Source: Bacillota bacterium (GTDB taxonomy: Bacteria; Bacillota_I; Bacilli_A; ML615J-28; CAG-698). From it: a stretch of 53,722 nucleotides of DNA. Under the pieces are notes generated by a model. It saw only the letters and a program-made list of their open reading frames with translations, did no database searches and was not told where the DNA came from. The stretch spans positions 1 to 53,722 of the forward strand of contig JAEYQM010000070.1 of NCBI GenBank assembly GCA_023410025.1, in the 5' to 3' direction. Positions 25,107 to 34,078 of the stretch are shown in pieces; within the stretch, counting starts at the first letter, position 1; each line of letters opens with the position of its first letter. Position numbers and translations under genes: made by a program.

Positions 25107-27695
25107 TTATAAATACTTTTCAATTTGTTTGTGCATATTAGATAATTTAGTTTTTATAGTTGTATTATTTATTTTATTAATTTCTAAAAGAATGTTATTA
25201 AAATTTTCATCAATTAAATTGACATTTTTTACACTATAACTTGTTGAAAGTACATTTAGTAAATTAGTATAATCATAATCACTATTAACGTATTTATAAT
25301 AATTTTCAACCTTGTCTAAAAGATCATATACATAACTATTAAATATAGTTAGAATATCATCATTAAATACAGTTGTATACTCTCTATTCATTTGAGAGAA
25401 AGCATGCATTAAATTACTATTTTTAAAAATAACTTTACTAGAGAATTTAGAAAAACCAATTAGTGAACTTTCTGTAAGAGTCCCTATTTGAATTGCATTC
25501 ATTCCCGATAAGGCTCCATTATCTTCAGGAAATATTCCAGCCGTAATTTCTGCTTTACTATTTATTAAATTATTCATTGTTATAACTTGATTATATACAT
25601 AATTGGCATCACCACTATAAACCATTGGTTCAAGCATATCTATATATCCTTTATTAACCCATAATTCCCAGTTTTGTAAATATGTATTCTTAGCAGTACT
25701 TATACTACTCATAACCGCCGCAGAAATTACTGTATCAGGATTTACTTCTCTAATTGTTTCAACTAACATCTTAACTGTGTCAGTAAGTAGATTCTCTTTA
25801 AAGTCTAACCATTGTTTTCTTAATGTTATATCAGTAAGGATTAATTGTTTTAAATCCCCTGTAAATGGATAAGATTGTTTAAATAAATTAATAAATGAAT
25901 CTGTATAACCCCAATCCAAGATAGAGTCACTACCTGATAGTATGTTATCTCCTTTACCACGTAAATTACCACTAGGATATCTTATAAAATCAAATTCAAT
26001 TCCATCTAAGTCATAACCAGAAAGTTCTGTAAAGACATTTTTCAAATGACTTCTTGCCTCAGTATTAGAAATATCAATGAAATACATTCCATTATGGTTA
26101 TTTTCGTTTTGATAACCTTTTTGATACCATTCACTTTTATAAGTATTATTATATGATCCATCGCCAATAATTAATGTATTTGTCCAAGCACTTACTTTAA
26201 TACCCAATTTATGAGCTTCGGTAATAAAACATTCTAAATAATCTTTATATTCTCCATATGTATAATTAGTTGTTAGTGATTGAACTAAATACTTAGATTT
26301 ATATACAGATTTTCCACTAAAATTAGTATTTAAGAAAATCCAATTAAATCCAGATTTTTTAACTTCATTTAAAAATTCAATAACTTCTTGTTTGTTTCTT
26401 TCTTTAAAATTATCACTACTTCTTAAAGGATAATGCCAGAAAGCCTTAATTTGCATTGAATTTTGTTCCACAAGCAAGAATTCAACATCCAACAATAATC
26501 CTTGAACTTCATTTAATTTATTCTTATCATAAGTAACTAATAAATTATTATATAATAAAATAGAATCATTAATTTTATCTACAATTGTTTGATAATCAAG
26601 TGCCAATAATTTTCCACAAGCAATTTCTACTCGATCAATTATTTCAATAATTGAAGAATACAAACCAATTACTGCTGATTTTTCACTATCAAAATATACT
26701 TTTACTTCTAATTTAGTTGTATCAAAAATAACAATATCACCAATATTAATTTTGTTAATTATATCAATACCTTTACCATGGGCTGAAATTATAAAACCAC
26801 CACTAGGCATTGTTGTAAGGGTTTCTTTAGTAATTGCAACCCCATCACTATTTACACCAATCTCAAATCCATACATATTTCTATTTACTAAATTTGATTG
26901 ATTATAAACAACAATTTGATCAGTCCCTCTACTTCCACCATTTTTCACTGAGGTAATTGTTTGTTTTAGTGAATTATTAAAATCAATTCCACCAATAAAA
27001 TCTTTTGGTGAATTAATAACTTCGTAAGTAAATGAATCAACATATGAGGTATATTTAATTCGATCTTTAATCACAATTTCTTCAAAAACAGCATTAACTA
27101 CTAAATTACTTGTTATATTAGTAAATTCTTTATCCCATCCCACAAATTTATAACCATCCTTAACTGGATTATTTGGAGCTTTAGCACTTTTTCCTTTTTC
27201 AACAGTTTCTGTTTTTATAACTACACCATCTACTAAAAATTTAACTTCAAATTTTTCAACAACTTCTTGGAATTTTGCATTAACTTCTAAGTTGCTTGTT
27301 ATATTATTAAATTCTTTATCCCATCCAATAAAATTATACCCTTCTTTAGTAGGGTTAGATGGATTAGTTGCACTTTTTCCTTTTTCAACAGTTTCTGTTT
27401 TTATAACTACACCATCTACTAAAAATTTAACTTCATATTTTTCTATTTTCTCATAGATTGCAAATACCATTATATTTTCAGTAATTCTAGATAAATCCTT
27501 ATCCCAACCTAAAAAAATATAACCATCTTTATCTGGTGCAACTGGTGGGGTAACACTTTCAAATTCTTTTACTAATCTAGTTTCTAGATAGTCATTACCA
27601 TCCATAAAAACAACGCTGTATTCTTTAGTGTCCAAATCAGTACAACCAACTAATGCGAGTAGTAAAATTAATAGTATTAAAACTTTATATTTCAT
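25107..27695 (-). CDS. Lipoprotein with three InlB-type repeats and a GHL10 glycoside-hydrolase-like domain
   Basis: 862 aa, exported and lipid-anchored: signal LILLILLLALVGC with the lipobox Cys at 18. Residues ~25-205 hold three Listeria-Bacteroides (InlB B) repeats, each ending GW-K-...A.F; repeats two and three share the run EVKFLVDGVVIKTETVEKGK and so are recent duplicates. Residues ~425-740 match the GHL10/DUF187 barrel: FWHYPLRSSDNF, GFNWIFLNTNFSGKS, GIKVSAWTNTL, YDLDGIEFDFIRYP, PDTVISAAVMSS, MLEPMVYSG. The ~220 residues between are unassigned; a helical tail ends the protein. Probable cell-surface glycan hydrolase; its substrate is unknown. AAGGAGAA precedes the ATG. Confidence 0.85.
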   Translation of the reverse strand: MKYKVLILLILLLALVGCTDLDTKEYSVVFMDGNDYLETRLVKEFESVTPPVAPDKDGYIFLGWDKDLSRITENIMVFAIYEKIEKYEVKFLVDGVVIKTETVEKGKSATNPSNPTKEGYNFIGWDKEFNNITSNLEVNAKFQEVVEKFEVKFLVDGVVIKTETVEKGKSAKAPNNPVKDGYKFVGWDKEFTNITSNLVVNAVFEEIVIKDRIKYTSYVDSFTYEVINSPKDFIGGIDFNNSLKQTITSVKNGGSRGTDQIVVYNQSNLVNRNMYGFEIGVNSDGVAITKETLTTMPSGGFIISAHGKGIDIINKINIGDIVIFDTTKLEVKVYFDSEKSAVIGLYSSIIEIIDRVEIACGKLLALDYQTIVDKINDSILLYNNLLVTYDKNKLNEVQGLLLDVEFLLVEQNSMQIKAFWHYPLRSSDNFKERNKQEVIEFLNEVKKSGFNWIFLNTNFSGKSVYKSKYLVQSLTTNYTYGEYKDYLECFITEAHKLGIKVSAWTNTLIIGDGSYNNTYKSEWYQKGYQNENNHNGMYFIDISNTEARSHLKNVFTELSGYDLDGIEFDFIRYPSGNLRGKGDNILSGSDSILDWGYTDSFINLFKQSYPFTGDLKQLILTDITLRKQWLDFKENLLTDTVKMLVETIREVNPDTVISAAVMSSISTAKNTYLQNWELWVNKGYIDMLEPMVYSGDANYVYNQVITMNNLINSKAEITAGIFPEDNGALSGMNAIQIGTLTESSLIGFSKFSSKVIFKNSNLMHAFSQMNREYTTVFNDDILTIFNSYVYDLLDKVENYYKYVNSDYDYTNLLNVLSTSYSVKNVNLIDENFNNILLEINKINNTTIKTKLSNMHKQIEKYL

Positions 27696-27722
27696 GCTTT
27701 CTCCTTAAATAGTTTTTTTTCT

Positions 27723-27731
27723 ATTATAACA
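27723..27731 (-). promoter_or_regulatory. Extended -10 of the lipoprotein gene
   Basis: TGTTATAAT on the minus strand, about 30 bases before the start; no good -35. Confidence 0.55.
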
Positions 27732-27771
27732 TATATAAAGTTTTTTTAAAAGAGAAATAGTTTTAAAATAT

Positions 27772-27795
27772 AAAAAAAGTCCTATTCGGACTTTT
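27772..27795 (-). terminator. Terminator overlapping the stop codon of the InlB-repeat gene
   Basis: Stem aaaagtcc / ggactttt around the TAG at 27782-27784, with a T-run on the minus strand. Confidence 0.85.
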
Positions 27796-29035
27796 CCCAT
27801 TTCGCATATATTGTTTTTGCAGCATACAAGTCAGTTGTTATTTGTTTAACTTCTTCTCCTTCACCTTTTGGATTATCAAACCATCCAGCAAATGTATATC
27901 CTTCATTAAACACTTTAGGAAACTCAACATTTTCTCCTACTGCATATTTAATCTTATGTATACTTGAGTTTGTGAAGTCGGCAACTTTTTCAAGCACTCC
28001 CGTTCCACTATAATCTCCAGTCTTTGGCCATACTAAATGGAATCTCTTTACAAATAATGAATTAAGTTCCCATCTTACCTGAGCTTCACATCCAAATTTA
28101 TTATTTTCATAAATGAATTTGTTTTGAGTTTCCTCATCTTTTTTACCAGCTCTTAAGTATTCAACAAGCCATATCCATTTATCATAATAATCTTGAATAC
28201 TAAAGAAACCATTTAATTTTCCATCAATGCTATATTTACAGAATTCTGATACTGGACCATGTTCGGGAAGTCTTGGAGCATCTTTAGTAACTTCATATCC
28301 AACATAGTTAGAAAAATCTTTTAAAAAATCACTATATAAATCACTAAATGTCGCATAACCATCATTTGAATGGAAGAATGTATGTGTTCCCCATTTTGCA
28401 TATACCGTTACATCGTTATTAACATATTCTAAAGCTTCATTTTCTAAATTAGGATTATCATACCAACCCATAAAGAAATAATTTTCACGTTTAGGTTTAG
28501 GTAATTTTGTTAATTCATGAATTTCATAAGGAACTTCTCTTACACCAGGACATGAATTTAAACTAGAAATAATAACTTCTCCTCTTACAGCTGGGGCTTC
28601 AGGACTTTTTTCCAATTCAGCAACAGTAGTATATTTAAAAAACTTAGCAGTGTCAACTAAACTAGCCCAACTATTAGCAAAGAAATCATCAGCATGAGGT
28701 TCTGAACATCCTTCAATTATTCTCCATTTTGCAAAAAAGTCAATTAGATGATCAATTAAATCTAAATACATTTTGTTTTTAAAACAATAGCCAATAAAGA
28801 AATTATCTGGCTGATTTTCAAGTTTACCACCAATTTCTTCTTTTAAATAATATTTACCGCAGATAGAACCTATGATATATGGAGCACTTTCAATAAAATC
28901 TGATAATTCCATTGCCTTTAATTCCGTATCATAATGATCATTTACAAAATTGTATAAATCAGTATAAAATGCTTCTTTTACTTCATCTTTTAGGTTAAAA
29001 TAACCACCATTTAAAACATATTGTATTTTGCTCAT
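27782..29035 (-). CDS. Hypothetical protein with two InlB-type repeats and no signal peptide
   Basis: 417 aa, function unknown. No signal peptide or transmembrane helix is visible, so it looks cytoplasmic. Two repeat units of the Listeria-Bacteroides type are recognisable: LPKPKRENYFFMGWYDNPNL...VYAKW (about 190-235) and PKVFNEGYTFAGWFDNPKG...IYAKWEKSE at the C-terminus. Between and before them lies an acidic, aromatic-rich region without a family I know. Such repeats are normally extracellular, so their place here is odd. It shares the fold element with the lipoprotein gene downstream. AAGGAG precedes the ATG; the gene has its own promoter and a terminator that overlaps its stop codon. Confidence 0.75.
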   Translation of the reverse strand: MSKIQYVLNGGYFNLKDEVKEAFYTDLYNFVNDHYDTELKAMELSDFIESAPYIIGSICGKYYLKEEIGGKLENQPDNFFIGYCFKNKMYLDLIDHLIDFFAKWRIIEGCSEPHADDFFANSWASLVDTAKFFKYTTVAELEKSPEAPAVRGEVIISSLNSCPGVREVPYEIHELTKLPKPKRENYFFMGWYDNPNLENEALEYVNNDVTVYAKWGTHTFFHSNDGYATFSDLYSDFLKDFSNYVGYEVTKDAPRLPEHGPVSEFCKYSIDGKLNGFFSIQDYYDKWIWLVEYLRAGKKDEETQNKFIYENNKFGCEAQVRWELNSLFVKRFHLVWPKTGDYSGTGVLEKVADFTNSSIHKIKYAVGENVEFPKVFNEGYTFAGWFDNPKGEGEEVKQITTDLYAAKTIYAKWEKSE

Positions 29036-29061
29036 TTTAGTCTCCTTAAAATTACCTATAC

Positions 29062-29090
29062 ATTATATCATTAATTACATCAAAATTCAA
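29062..29090 (-). promoter_or_regulatory. Promoter of the InlB-repeat protein gene
   Basis: TTGAAT, 17-base spacer, TATAAT with TGA before it, immediately after the stop of the next gene upstream. Confidence 0.78.
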
Positions 29091-29092
29091 CA

Positions 29093-30136
29093 CTATTCAT
29101 TAATTTTGTACAGTTCTTTAACCCTGTCTCCCTCAACATAAACTACATATTCACCAACTAAAGGAACAAATTTATTGTCAATATTTAAACCAATAAAATA
29201 AGGACAATAGATAAAATCATAATATCTTCTTGAATTAAATGGGTCTAATCCTAATAGTTGATAATCGACTTTTTCCATAGTAGCTTTGTTTAGTTTACTA
29301 TCAATTATTTCTTTTGTTTTATCTCTATATTCATTTAGAATATTTTCAATTTCTAAATCTATGGGTATATATGTTTTTCGTATATTAGGAAACTTATCAA
29401 TTAGGATTTCACTTAATGTTCTTGTTTCTAGTCCAATATCATGATATATATCGATGTCATTTTCTGCACATATTAATAGTATTAATGCACCACTATCATA
29501 ACATATATTTCTTATTGGGAATAATTTATTTTTATTTAAAAGTTTTTCTTTTAAATTACCTATATATTTATAAAACAAACTAGCATCTAGTTTTTTTAAA
29601 ACTAATAGTTCAATAAATTGTGCCATACCTTCAATAACTTCAACTTTACTTTCATAAGTAAACTGATAAGCAAATTTACTTTTTTGATAAGCTTTACAGC
29701 TTATATATTCAAATAAATCATCAATATTAAAATGATTATATAATTTAACTAATAATCTATTTTGTTCAAATTTAATACTTAAATTACTAGCATCATATTC
29801 ATATTTTATAATTCCTTTTACTTCGTTTGGAAATCGAAAATCAAATAATTTATATTGAAAGGCATGAAACATTTCATGAATAATTTTTGATACTAAGATA
29901 TTAATATCCATTGACTTGGCAGAATCCAATCTCCAAATGGCAACATATTCACCCCCATAATTAATAGCTGTATTACCAATAAACCTATCATCCTTTAAAA
30001 TTTGAAAACCATCAAAGTAAACATAGACATCATCATAGAGAGCAAATCTAAATTCAGAAAAACCATTCCACAGAGAATTAAAATCTATTAAATTAATTTT
30101 TTCTTTTATTTTTTTATAAATTTCTAAAACTTCCAT
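29093..30136 (-). CDS. Putative zinc metallopeptidase (HExxH)
   Basis: 347 aa, family not recognised. HEMFH at 87-91 inside SKIIHEMFHAFQ is a zinc-peptidase motif, and VIEGMAQFIEL (Glu169, about 80 residues later) could supply the third ligand as in gluzincins. The rest is mixed alpha/beta with aromatic strands; no signal peptide or transmembrane segment. AGAAGG precedes the ATG, and TGTTATAAT at 30164-30172 (minus) is a likely extended -10. It reads into the InlB-repeat gene region, though that gene has its own promoter. Peptidase activity is inferred from motif only. Confidence 0.65.
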   Translation of the reverse strand: MEVLEIYKKIKEKINLIDFNSLWNGFSEFRFALYDDVYVYFDGFQILKDDRFIGNTAINYGGEYVAIWRLDSAKSMDINILVSKIIHEMFHAFQYKLFDFRFPNEVKGIIKYEYDASNLSIKFEQNRLLVKLYNHFNIDDLFEYISCKAYQKSKFAYQFTYESKVEVIEGMAQFIELLVLKKLDASLFYKYIGNLKEKLLNKNKLFPIRNICYDSGALILLICAENDIDIYHDIGLETRTLSEILIDKFPNIRKTYIPIDLEIENILNEYRDKTKEIIDSKLNKATMEKVDYQLLGLDPFNSRRYYDFIYCPYFIGLNIDNKFVPLVGEYVVYVEGDRVKELYKINE

Positions 30137-30212
30137 ATTTACCTTCTTTTTTAAACTATATTTATTATAACATAATTTGTAACCATATTAATAAATTGTC
30201 ATAATTTTATTA

Positions 30213-30246
30213 AAAACAGGATAATAGTATTATTACTATTATCCAG
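30213..30246 (-). terminator. Terminator of the nucleoside salvage operon
   Basis: Perfect 10-bp stem ggataatagt / actattatcc with a 6-base loop, followed by TGTTTTT on the minus strand; 55 bases after the carrier gene. Confidence 0.85.
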
Positions 30247-30298
30247 GATATTATATTTATTTAATTATGTATACTTTCAAAAGTTAGATTAGATAAAA

Positions 30299-31699
30299 TT
30301 ATAAAAACACAATCATTGAAAGGATAAACATAAATACTACTCCAACTACCATTGGTATTGCTGTTCTTTTAACAATCTCCAATGGATTTACTTTTGTAGT
30401 TGCGGCAACAATAACAACAACTGCTGATACTGGAGATACTGCTCTTAATAAATTTCCGGCAAGTCCCATAGGTACGGTTACAGCAATTGCTGAAATTCCA
30501 GCTGCCAAAGCTAAATTATACATTAATGGTACCATTGCATAGAATAAGGCTGTTCCACTACCACTTAATATTACAATTAAGGCCGTAAGTAAAACTAATA
30601 TTAATGGAAGGACAAATCCTGAAGGTCTAACTGTTTGCATTGTAGTTTGTAATTGATCAATAATACCAATTGCTTTAAGTCCATCAACGAATACAGTTGC
30701 AGCAACTAGTAGGGCAACAATTCCAAATGCACTTCCCATTCCTTTAAAGAAAGCATCAGTTTCATGCATTACTTTACGAGAACTTTTCTTTCTTATTAAC
30801 TCACAAATGATTGCAATAACAAAACTAATTAATACTGCCATTTCAACTGATAAGTCAATTGTAGGCCCACCTAATGACTGAATTAGATAAAATATTAATA
30901 ATAATAGTATTGGGAATATTGGTAAAATTGCATATACAGTCTTGTATAACATTGAACCATTCACTTCAACAACCTTTAAATTAGATACATCTACTTCAGC
31001 TTGTTTGATGCCTAAACGAGATTGTCTCTTATCCATATATTTTTGCCAGAAATAATGTGTAATTGCCATTACAAATAATGTTGGAACAGAAATTACGGCA
31101 TGATATCTGAATACATATTGAGCTGTTGTTAATCCAGCAAATTCCGGATACTTCGCAAGTTCAGTAGCAATAGCAACATTATCTCCACCTAGTGGAGTTG
31201 GCATAACTGTTGCAGTAGTTGCAATAATTGCTGCAGCAGTCAAAGTTGACATACCCGCTTTCTTTAAAACAGGATATAATGTAGCCAGTAAAATAACTGC
31301 AAGGTTTGATGCACTTGGGATAACAAGTGATAATAGGTTACCAAGCAAGAAAACAATTGGAACCAAAATATAAGCTGATTTTATGCCTTTAAGTGGGCTT
31401 GTTAATGCATGTACAGTTACATCATTAGCACCAATCGAACTCATATATGCTGTAAATCCACCTAGAATTAAAATAATAAATCCAGCCTTAGGCAATATGG
31501 ACTTAAAATCGTCTATAATAACTTGAAAAGGTGCAAGTATTTTTATATTTCCACTAACACTTTTTCCCATCAATAATGCTATGTAAAGTAGGGCAATACC
31601 TACAATAAATAATGTGATTTTAATATCTGCTTTTTTTATAAGCATATATATTACAATTGCTACAGCAAGAATTGATGCAATATACATAATTACATTCAT
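30299..31699 (-). CDS. DcuC-family membrane carrier
   Basis: 466-aa integral membrane protein with about 12 helices of the DcuC/ion-transporter superfamily type, with a re-entrant-like LSLVIPSASNLAVILLATLYP, VMPTPLGGDNVAIA and, in the second half, SGSGTALFYAMVPLMYNLA and VSPVSAVVVIVAATTKV. The namesake DcuC carries C4-dicarboxylates, but this gene follows ribokinase and a nucleoside hydrolase with 11 bases between, so a nucleoside or ribose-related substrate is at least as likely here (inference from context). ATAGGAGTG precedes the ATG. Confidence 0.85.
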   Translation of the reverse strand: MNVIMYIASILAVAIVIYMLIKKADIKITLFIVGIALLYIALLMGKSVSGNIKILAPFQVIIDDFKSILPKAGFIILILGGFTAYMSSIGANDVTVHALTSPLKGIKSAYILVPIVFLLGNLLSLVIPSASNLAVILLATLYPVLKKAGMSTLTAAAIIATTATVMPTPLGGDNVAIATELAKYPEFAGLTTAQYVFRYHAVISVPTLFVMAITHYFWQKYMDKRQSRLGIKQAEVDVSNLKVVEVNGSMLYKTVYAILPIFPILLLLIFYLIQSLGGPTIDLSVEMAVLISFVIAIICELIRKKSSRKVMHETDAFFKGMGSAFGIVALLVAATVFVDGLKAIGIIDQLQTTMQTVRPSGFVLPLILVLLTALIVILSGSGTALFYAMVPLMYNLALAAGISAIAVTVPMGLAGNLLRAVSPVSAVVVIVAATTKVNPLEIVKRTAIPMVVGVVFMFILSMIVFL

Positions 31700-31710
31700 A
31701 TTTTACACTC

Positions 31711-32631
31711 CTATATACATTTATTTATAGATTCAAGAAACCATTTTTTAAACATTTCTTGATTGATATCAATACATACTTTAGCGTTACTTTCCTTTTT
31801 CAAATAGTTCTTTAAATCAACAATTGATGCTCCACTTGTATAAGTACCATTTGTTTCAATATCAACAAATGTATCAACTACTTCAAACATTTCTGGTTTT
31901 AATAGATATGCAATAGCACAACTATCATACATTTTTAATCCATTTTTTATTCCAAAACCACGATAGTGTTGAAATAATGAATAAATCATTTCTCCAGTTT
32001 TATTCATTGCTTTAATTTTTAAACTATCTTCAGGATATACTAGTGCTTTTAGTCCAACATCAAGTGGAACCATAACAATATTAATTCCACTATTAAATAC
32101 TATCTTTGCTGCTTCAGGATCGGAGTAGAAATTATACTCACTCATAACTCCTTTATTACCTCTAGTAATAGAACCACCCATTAAAACAAGTTCTTTAATT
32201 TTGGGTTTAACCTCAGGATACATTTTTAAAAGCAAAGCAATATTGGTAAGGGGACCAATTGCACAAAGGGTTACATCATCATTTTTTAAAAGAATGTGAC
32301 TTATCTCATTAATAGCATTTCCATTTATCAAATTTTTATCACTTAAATCAGTAAATTGATAGCCATCCATTCCACTTTCACCATGAACATCCTTTGCTTC
32401 CGTCATCTCTTTAATAAGTGGAGCACATGAACCTTTAGCAACCTTAACATTACTTTTAAAAAAGTTAACAAGTTTTAAAGCATTTAAAGTTGTTTTGTCG
32501 AAATTTACATTTCCCATAACTGTTGATATTAACATAATATCAAAAGCATCACTATTGATGGCAATAGCAATTGCAACGGCATCATCAATTCCTGGGTCAG
32601 TATCAATTATTAATTTTCTCTTTATCATCAT
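31711..32631 (-). CDS. rihC: Ribonucleoside hydrolase, RihC-like
   Basis: Calcium-dependent nucleoside N-ribohydrolase, 306 aa: LIIDTDPGIDDAVAIAIA gives the Asp cluster; TVMGNVNFDKTTLNAL, VHGESGMDGY, AIGPLTNIALLLKMYPEVKP and EYNFYSDPEAA follow RihC closely. In the segment LKMYDSCAIAYLLKPEMF a Tyr replaces the active-site His of E. coli RihC (MHDLCAIAW); the metal-binding Asp stays. I use the ATG at 32631, four bases after AGAGG; the upstream ATG at 32661 has no binding site. Overlaps the ribokinase gene by 29 bases. It releases ribose for that kinase and a free base. Confidence 0.92.
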   Translation of the reverse strand: MMIKRKLIIDTDPGIDDAVAIAIAINSDAFDIMLISTVMGNVNFDKTTLNALKLVNFFKSNVKVAKGSCAPLIKEMTEAKDVHGESGMDGYQFTDLSDKNLINGNAINEISHILLKNDDVTLCAIGPLTNIALLLKMYPEVKPKIKELVLMGGSITRGNKGVMSEYNFYSDPEAAKIVFNSGINIVMVPLDVGLKALVYPEDSLKIKAMNKTGEMIYSLFQHYRGFGIKNGLKMYDSCAIAYLLKPEMFEVVDTFVDIETNGTYTSGASIVDLKNYLKKESNAKVCIDINQEMFKKWFLESINKCI

Positions 32632-33550
32632 TATACCTCTTCTTAAAATCTTCAACTTCATTTATTGTTGGCATAGCATTATATGTACCAACTCTCATTA
32701 CACTAATTGAACTTGCGATACTTGCAAATTGAGCTGAAAAAAATAAATTATTACCCTGACTTAATGAATAACTAATTGCTCCAATATAACTATCTCCCGC
32801 ACCTGTTGTATCTATTGCATTCACAATAACACCATCAATTACTTTTGTCTTTCCATTTTCAATAACAATACTTCCATTTTTTCCTAACGTAATTATTAGA
32901 TTTTTTAATCCAATTTTTTTTAATTTATTGTATGAATTTATGCAATCTTCTAAACAATATGGATATATATCGGTTAAAACTTCTGTTTCACTTTGATTTA
33001 AAATTAGTAAGTCAACATAATTTAAAATTTCAAAGTCAAATTTACATGCAGGGGCTGGATTAAATATTGTATACATTAAATTACTCTTTGCAAGTCTAAT
33101 AGCTTTAAATATTTCATCAATATTATTTTCAAGTTGGGTAATAAAAATGGCATTACTTACATCATTTTCCGAAATATATTTTTCTAAATCATTACAAGTT
33201 AAATAGTCATTAGCACCATTTCCTAAAATAATCTGGTTATCTTCAAGTGACTTTATTATTATAGCGCTACTGGTATTTACACCATCAATTTTTCTAATAT
33301 ATTTTGTCCCTACATTATTTTTAGAGATAGCATTAATAATTTTGCATCCTAATTCATCATTACCGACGCAACCAATCATATCAACGTTCCCCGAAAGTTT
33401 ACCACAACTTACTGCTTGGTTTGATCCTTTTCCTCCTTCAGAAATTGAAAAACTTTTTGATTTTATTGTTTCACCCATCTTAGGAGGTTTATCAACAGAT
33501 AAAACAAAGTCAACATTGATACTTCCAAACACAACAACCTTTCTAGTCAT
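32603..33550 (-). CDS. rbsK: Ribokinase
   Basis: PfkB-family sugar kinase, 315 aa, phosphorylating ribose to ribose-5-phosphate. GSINVDFVLSVDKPPKMGET at the start, GGKGSNQAVSCGKLSG binds the sugar, DTTGAGDSYIGA is the anion hole with catalytic Asp. The ATG at 33550 follows AAAGGAG and lies inside the end of the GNAT gene (TATGACTAG overlap); an upstream in-frame ATG at 33643 would add 31 residues unlike any ribokinase. With the nucleoside hydrolase it turns nucleosides into base plus ribose-5-phosphate. Confidence 0.95.
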   Translation of the reverse strand: MTRKVVVFGSINVDFVLSVDKPPKMGETIKSKSFSISEGGKGSNQAVSCGKLSGNVDMIGCVGNDELGCKIINAISKNNVGTKYIRKIDGVNTSSAIIIKSLEDNQIILGNGANDYLTCNDLEKYISENDVSNAIFITQLENNIDEIFKAIRLAKSNLMYTIFNPAPACKFDFEILNYVDLLILNQSETEVLTDIYPYCLEDCINSYNKLKKIGLKNLIITLGKNGSIVIENGKTKVIDGVIVNAIDTTGAGDSYIGAISYSLSQGNNLFFSAQFASIASSISVMRVGTYNAMPTINEVEDFKKRYNDDKEKINN

Positions 33551-33965
33551 ATAACTCTCCTTTATAATATAAAACCATACCAGCTCCATATTTTGAGTTT
33601 GGTCTTCTAATAAATCCAAACCTCTCATAGAATCCCTCAACATTAGGAGTTGACATCAATCCAACATATGCATTATTACAGGCTGCTTTATTTAAATATC
33701 TAAAAATAGCCTTCATAATTATGGTACCAATTCCTTTTCCTTGATATTCTTTTCTTACAACAACATCCTTTATAAAAAAAGCAATTCTTCCATCACCAAC
33801 AACTCTTCCCATACCAATTGCTTCATCATTATCAAAGATAACAACAGTATACAAACAATTATTAAGTGCTTTTATTACATCTTCTTTTTGATAATTTTGA
33901 AAACCTATTAGTTCTCTTAATTTAATAAAAATTTCCGGTGTTAGTCCATTATCGATTATTTTCAT
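33543..33965 (-). CDS. GNAT-family N-acetyltransferase
   Basis: 140-aa acetyl-CoA dependent acyltransferase: IGMGRVVGDGRIAFFIKDVVVRKEYQGKG followed by GIGTIIMKAI, the acetyl-CoA binding loop, and NVEGFYERFGFIRRP at the end, which resembles small amine acetyltransferases. First gene of the operon with rbsK, rihC and the DcuC carrier (8-base overlap with rbsK). Substrate unknown; the link to nucleoside use is positional only. Confidence 0.9.
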   Translation of the reverse strand: MKIIDNGLTPEIFIKLRELIGFQNYQKEDVIKALNNCLYTVVIFDNDEAIGMGRVVGDGRIAFFIKDVVVRKEYQGKGIGTIIMKAIFRYLNKAACNNAYVGLMSTPNVEGFYERFGFIRRPNSKYGAGMVLYYKGELYD

Positions 33966-34027
33966 AATATCCTCTTCTTACATTTATTTTTAACAAAATT
34001 ATTTTTTCAATACAAAAAATGTATAAT

Positions 34028-34056
34028 AAAAAAAACAAACTTATTTTTTAAGTTTG
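34028..34056 (-). terminator. Terminator after patB
   Basis: Stem caaactta / taagtttg and a T-run on the minus strand, 22 bases past the stop. Confidence 0.88.
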
Positions 34057-34078
34057 CTTTTCTTATTATATATAGATA

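Noticed and set aside
25107..27695. Tandem InlB-type repeats considered as a CRISPR-like or DNA-level repeat array
   Set aside because: Only two units are similar at DNA level, in frame and about 190 bases apart; they are protein repeats.
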